From Pirellulales bacterium (lineage in GTDB: Bacteria > Planctomycetota > Planctomycetia > Pirellulales > JAEUIK01), in NCBI GenBank assembly GCA_019636335.1, contig JAHBXR010000001.1, forward strand, positions 362,712 to 426,711: a DNA stretch of 64,000 nt. The letters run 5' to 3'. This document shows positions 61,463-64,000 of the stretch, piece by piece. Position numbers and translations under genes: made by a program. The stretch's first letter is position 1; every line of letters starts with the position of its first letter. The notes below the pieces were generated by a model. It was not told the origin of the DNA, did not search any database, and was given only the letters and a program-made list of their open reading frames with translations.

Positions 61463-62776
61463 ATGAATTCTTGTGCATTCGTTCGAAGCTCGTTCTTCGC
61501 GCGCGTGGTGGGGCTGTTTGCCCTCGTGGCGCTGTGCGTCCTGGTGTTTCCCTCGCTATCGATCTCCGCCGAGCGCGGGCCGAACGTCGTCCTCATTCTG
61601 GGAGACGATCAGGCCTGGACCGATTTCGGGTTCATGGGGCACCCGACGATCGCGACGCCGCACCTCGACCGGCTTGCCTCGCAGGGGGCCGTCTTCACGC
61701 ACGGCTACGTTCCGACGAGCCTCTGCCGCGCCAGCCTGGCGACCTTTGCCACGGGACTCTTTCCGCATCAGCATGGCATCACGTCGAACGATCCTCCGCC
61801 TGGCGTCGATCGTTCGCTGATGCTGCGACACATGAGCGGCCATGCCACGATACCGCGCCTCTTGGCGCCGGCCGGCTACCTGAGCCTGCAGACGGGCAAA
61901 TGGTGGGAGGGGCAGCCCGCGCTGGGGGGCTTCACGCATGCCATGTCGCACGGCGATCCCACGCGGGGCGGGCGGCACGGCGACGTGGGGCTGACGATCG
62001 GTCGAGAAGGGCTCGCGCCGATCGGCGAGTTTTTCGACACGGTCGGCGAGCGTCCGTTCTTCTTGTGGTACGCGCCGCTGTTGCCTCACATGCCGCACAA
62101 CCCGCCGCAGCGGCTGCTCGAGAAATACTCTGCGCCCGATCGGCATCCCCAGCTGGCGGCCTACTGGGCCATGTGCGAGTGGTTCGACGAGACGATCGGT
62201 GAGTTGCTCGCCCTGCTCGACGAGCGCGGGCTGGCAGAGAACACGCTGGTGGTGTTCGCGGTCGACAACGGTTGGATCCAAGAGACGGGGGAGGCCAAGA
62301 CGACCCGGGGGGGCTTTGCTCCCAAGAGCAAGCTCTCGCCCTACGATGGAGGCGTGAGGACCCCCGTGATCGTGTGCTGGCCGGGGCACGTTTCGCCGAC
62401 GAGCATCGCCACGCCCATCTCGACGGTCGATCTCGTGCCGACGATGCTCACCGCCTGCGGTGTCGCGCCGCCGAGCCATTTGCCTGGTACGAATCTGCTG
62501 GAGGTGGCGACGGGAAGCCCCTATCCGCGGGACACGATCTGTGGCGAGATCTTCACGCACAATGCCGTCGATATCGACCGCCCGGCGGCGAACCTGACCC
62601 ACCGCTGGTGTGTCGCAGGAAACAGGAAGCTGATCGTCCCGGCAAAATCTCCTGCCCTGGTGGAACTCTACGACCTTGCCAACGACCCCACCGAGACGAA
62701 GAATATCGCAGCCGAAGAGCCTGAGACGGTCGCCCGGCTCCGCACGCGGCTCGACGCGTGGTGGCCGGGTAAGTAA
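61463..62776 (+). CDS. Exported sulfatase-fold protein with atypical modification motif
   Basis: The 437-residue protein has a signal peptide (to about residue 35) and the sulfatase opening GPNVVLILGDDQAWTDFGFMG. Other landmarks are present: LSLQTGKWWEG, FFLWYAPLLPHMPHNPPQ, VVFAVDNGWIQETGEAKTT and YDGGVRTPVIVCWPGHV. The modification motif reads Cys88-Arg-Ala-Ser-Leu92, so proline is alanine and the usual arginine is leucine. It may therefore be poorly modified, or act without formylglycine. It follows the MaoC-type gene after 47 bases. Confidence 0.88.
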   Translation: MNSCAFVRSSFFARVVGLFALVALCVLVFPSLSISAERGPNVVLILGDDQAWTDFGFMGHPTIATPHLDRLASQGAVFTHGYVPTSLCRASLATFATGLFPHQHGITSNDPPPGVDRSLMLRHMSGHATIPRLLAPAGYLSLQTGKWWEGQPALGGFTHAMSHGDPTRGGRHGDVGLTIGREGLAPIGEFFDTVGERPFFLWYAPLLPHMPHNPPQRLLEKYSAPDRHPQLAAYWAMCEWFDETIGELLALLDERGLAENTLVVFAVDNGWIQETGEAKTTRGGFAPKSKLSPYDGGVRTPVIVCWPGHVSPTSIATPISTVDLVPTMLTACGVAPPSHLPGTNLLEVATGSPYPRDTICGEIFTHNAVDIDRPAANLTHRWCVAGNRKLIVPAKSPALVELYDLANDPTETKNIAAEEPETVARLRTRLDAWWPGK

Positions 62777-62814
62777 TCTTTCGCGCCGCGCGATTCACGG
62801 GTGACACAGCACGC

Positions 62815-63441
62815 ATGACCCCAGCGTCCACGCCAGAGATCATGGGTTTTACGACGGTTGCCCCCATCCGCCCGCTCGATCCCCAGCGCACCGTGCTGAC
62901 CGATGGCGTCGTGGTCTTGCGCCCGGTCCGCGAAAGCGACGCCGACGATGTTTACGCCTCGGTGCGCGAGTCGCTCTCCGAGATGATCGCCTGGCTTCCC
63001 TGGGCGCATGCCGACTACACGCGCGAGGAATCGGTCTCGTGGCTCTCGCTCTGCGCCGACCACTGGCGCACTGGGCGCGAGTACAGCTTTGCCATCGGCG
63101 ATGCCACCGACGGCTCGTTTTGTGGCGCCGTGGGCCTGAACCACTTCGATCACGACACGCACCGGGCGAACTTGGGCTACTGGGTGCGCGCCAGCAAGTC
63201 GGGACGCGGCATGGCCACGCGGGCCGCCAGGTTGCTCGCTCCCTGGGGCACCGATGTATTGAATCTCCAGCGGATCGAGATCGTGGCCGCCGTGGGCAAT
63301 ACGCGCAGCGTCCGCGCGGCCGAAAAGACCGGCGCCCTGCGCGAGGGGATTCTGCGCCGTCGCTTGCGCGTCCATGGGAACCAGTTCGACGCCGTCGTCT
63401 TCTCCTTTGTCAAAGGCGATTTCTGCCAGCCGACCGAGTGA
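62815..63441 (+). CDS. GNAT-family N-acetyltransferase (RimJ/RimL-like)
   Basis: The 208-residue protein has the GNAT pattern: VVVLRPVRESDADDVYASVR, GYWVRASKSGRGMATRAARL with the acetyl-CoA loop, and NTRSVRAAEKTGALREGILR. This last segment is the RimJ/RimL ending. Such enzymes acetylate ribosomal protein N-termini or small amines. The specific target is unknown. Confidence 0.9.
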   Translation: MTPASTPEIMGFTTVAPIRPLDPQRTVLTDGVVVLRPVRESDADDVYASVRESLSEMIAWLPWAHADYTREESVSWLSLCADHWRTGREYSFAIGDATDGSFCGAVGLNHFDHDTHRANLGYWVRASKSGRGMATRAARLLAPWGTDVLNLQRIEIVAAVGNTRSVRAAEKTGALREGILRRRLRVHGNQFDAVVFSFVKGDFCQPTE

Positions 63442-63590
63442 CGAGCGGCGTCAACGAGCGGATCGCGGGACGGTCCCTATCGCCTGTACGGTGGTTCCCC
63501 TAGAATCGTGGCACCGCGCTTCGTTTCGCCATTTCCGAGGCGATGGGCGCCCCATCCCGCATCTCTCCCCGCTTCGAGAAAGTGTTTCGC

Positions 63591-64000
63591 ATGCCACGTC
63601 GTTTCATCGCGCAGTTCGGCAACCAGGACTCGGTCGACGAGATCTTTCTCGCCGCCGACAAGCAACTGCGGCCGAACCGCAACGGCAACCTGTACCTGCA
63701 GGTCGAACTCTCGGATCGCACCGGGCGCATCGGGGCGCGCATGTGGAACGCTTCGGAGCACGTCTATCGCAGCTTCGAGAACGGCGATTACGTTCGCATC
63801 GAAGGGAGCACGCAGGTCTACCAGGGGGCCGTGCAACTGATCGTGACGAATATCACGCGTGTGCTGCCCGAGGAGGTCGACGAAACGGATTTCATGCCCC
63901 TGGCGACCCGCGAGATCGACGGGTATGTCGTACGCTTGGGAGAGTTGCTGCGGGGTCTGACGAACCCGCACCTGCGTGCCCTGGCCGAAGCGTTTCTCAT
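63591..64000 (+). CDS. YhaM-like 3'-5' exoribonuclease (3'-truncated by window edge)
   Basis: The visible 136 residues start with RRFIAQFGNQDSVDEIFLAA and continue with an OB-fold (GNLYLQVELSDRTGRIGARM, SFENGDYVRIEGSTQVYQGA). This is the N-terminal OB domain of YhaM-type exoribonucleases, whose HD nuclease domain would follow outside the window. The frame is open to the last base. A second in-frame ATG lies 48 bases upstream (63543); the one at 63591 is preferred because similarity begins there. Confidence 0.8.
   Translation, partial: MPRRFIAQFGNQDSVDEIFLAADKQLRPNRNGNLYLQVELSDRTGRIGARMWNASEHVYRSFENGDYVRIEGSTQVYQGAVQLIVTNITRVLPEEVDETDFMPLATREIDGYVVRLGELLRGLTNPHLRALAEAFL

Overview
The window is about 62-65% GC, densely coded on both strands, and looks like chromosomal DNA of a planctomycete, most likely of the Pirellulales type. 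The evidence is the gene content: formylglycine-type sulfatases, several Tat-exported Gfo/Idh/MocA oxidoreductases, a DUF1549/DUF1553 cytochrome with a DUF1501 partner, a PVC-type heme-binding dehydrogenase-like protein, a Hanks-type kinase with an extracytoplasmic sensor, a BlaI regulator with a reduced membrane partner, and many lineage-type small or low-complexity proteins. No rRNA, tRNA, CRISPR, insertion sequence or prophage was found. The window opens inside lnt and closes inside a YhaM-like exoribonuclease gene.

Layout. 1-6089: the end of lnt, then a cell-shape operon behind a good sigma70-type promoter (MreC-like coiled-coil protein, small membrane protein, MreB, PBP2-like protein). 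The PBP2-like protein has lost the key residues of its transpeptidase site. 6093-13548: ApbE, a SUMF1/FGE-fold protein without the catalytic cysteines, an exported oxidoreductase, a YceH-family protein, a membrane-anchored PQQ-type propeller and a flavin reductase. 13693-19966: a sulfatase, an alkaline-phosphatase-superfamily enzyme, another oxidoreductase, a BlaI locus whose promoter contains a clear palindromic operator, and a cupin. 20202-25736: a small membrane protein; a same-strand trio (MFS transporter, sugar/choline-phosphate-type nucleotidyltransferase, MetE-like methyltransferase); an exported cysteine-rich repeat protein; and a HAD hydrolase. 25793-33343: a YcaC-like hydrolase, a Ser/Thr kinase fused to a UrtA-like urea/amide-binding domain, a linker-rich protein with repeated short motifs, NadA, a FliN-family protein, a 54-residue basic protein and EfpL (YeiP). 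33669-47774: a Coa1-like protein, an exported WD40 protein, a CPXCG protein, a sulfatase, PurF and MutS (divergent), a glycine-rich exported protein, a long coiled-coil protein, thioredoxin (consensus promoter) and a YhdH-type reductase. 47846-64000: a large heme protein convergent with the DUF1549/DUF1553 and DUF1501 pair, a DSD1-type PLP enzyme, an HHxxxDG acyltransferase, an SDR, a third exported oxidoreductase, a chain of four intergenic hairpins, a MaoC hydratase, an atypical sulfatase, a GNAT enzyme and the start of the YhaM-like gene.

How the genes fit together. Housekeeping genes (lnt, mreB, nadA, purF, mutS, trxA, efpL) alternate with exported catabolic genes typical of bacteria that degrade sulfated polysaccharides. 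The most unusual items are the degenerate PBP2 in an otherwise normal shape operon, the kinase-UrtA fusion, the BlaI operator with a protease-less BlaR1-like gene that may be frameshifted, and several strongly palindromic intergenic elements, two of which share a 7-base period. All functional statements come from reading motifs; no database search was possible.
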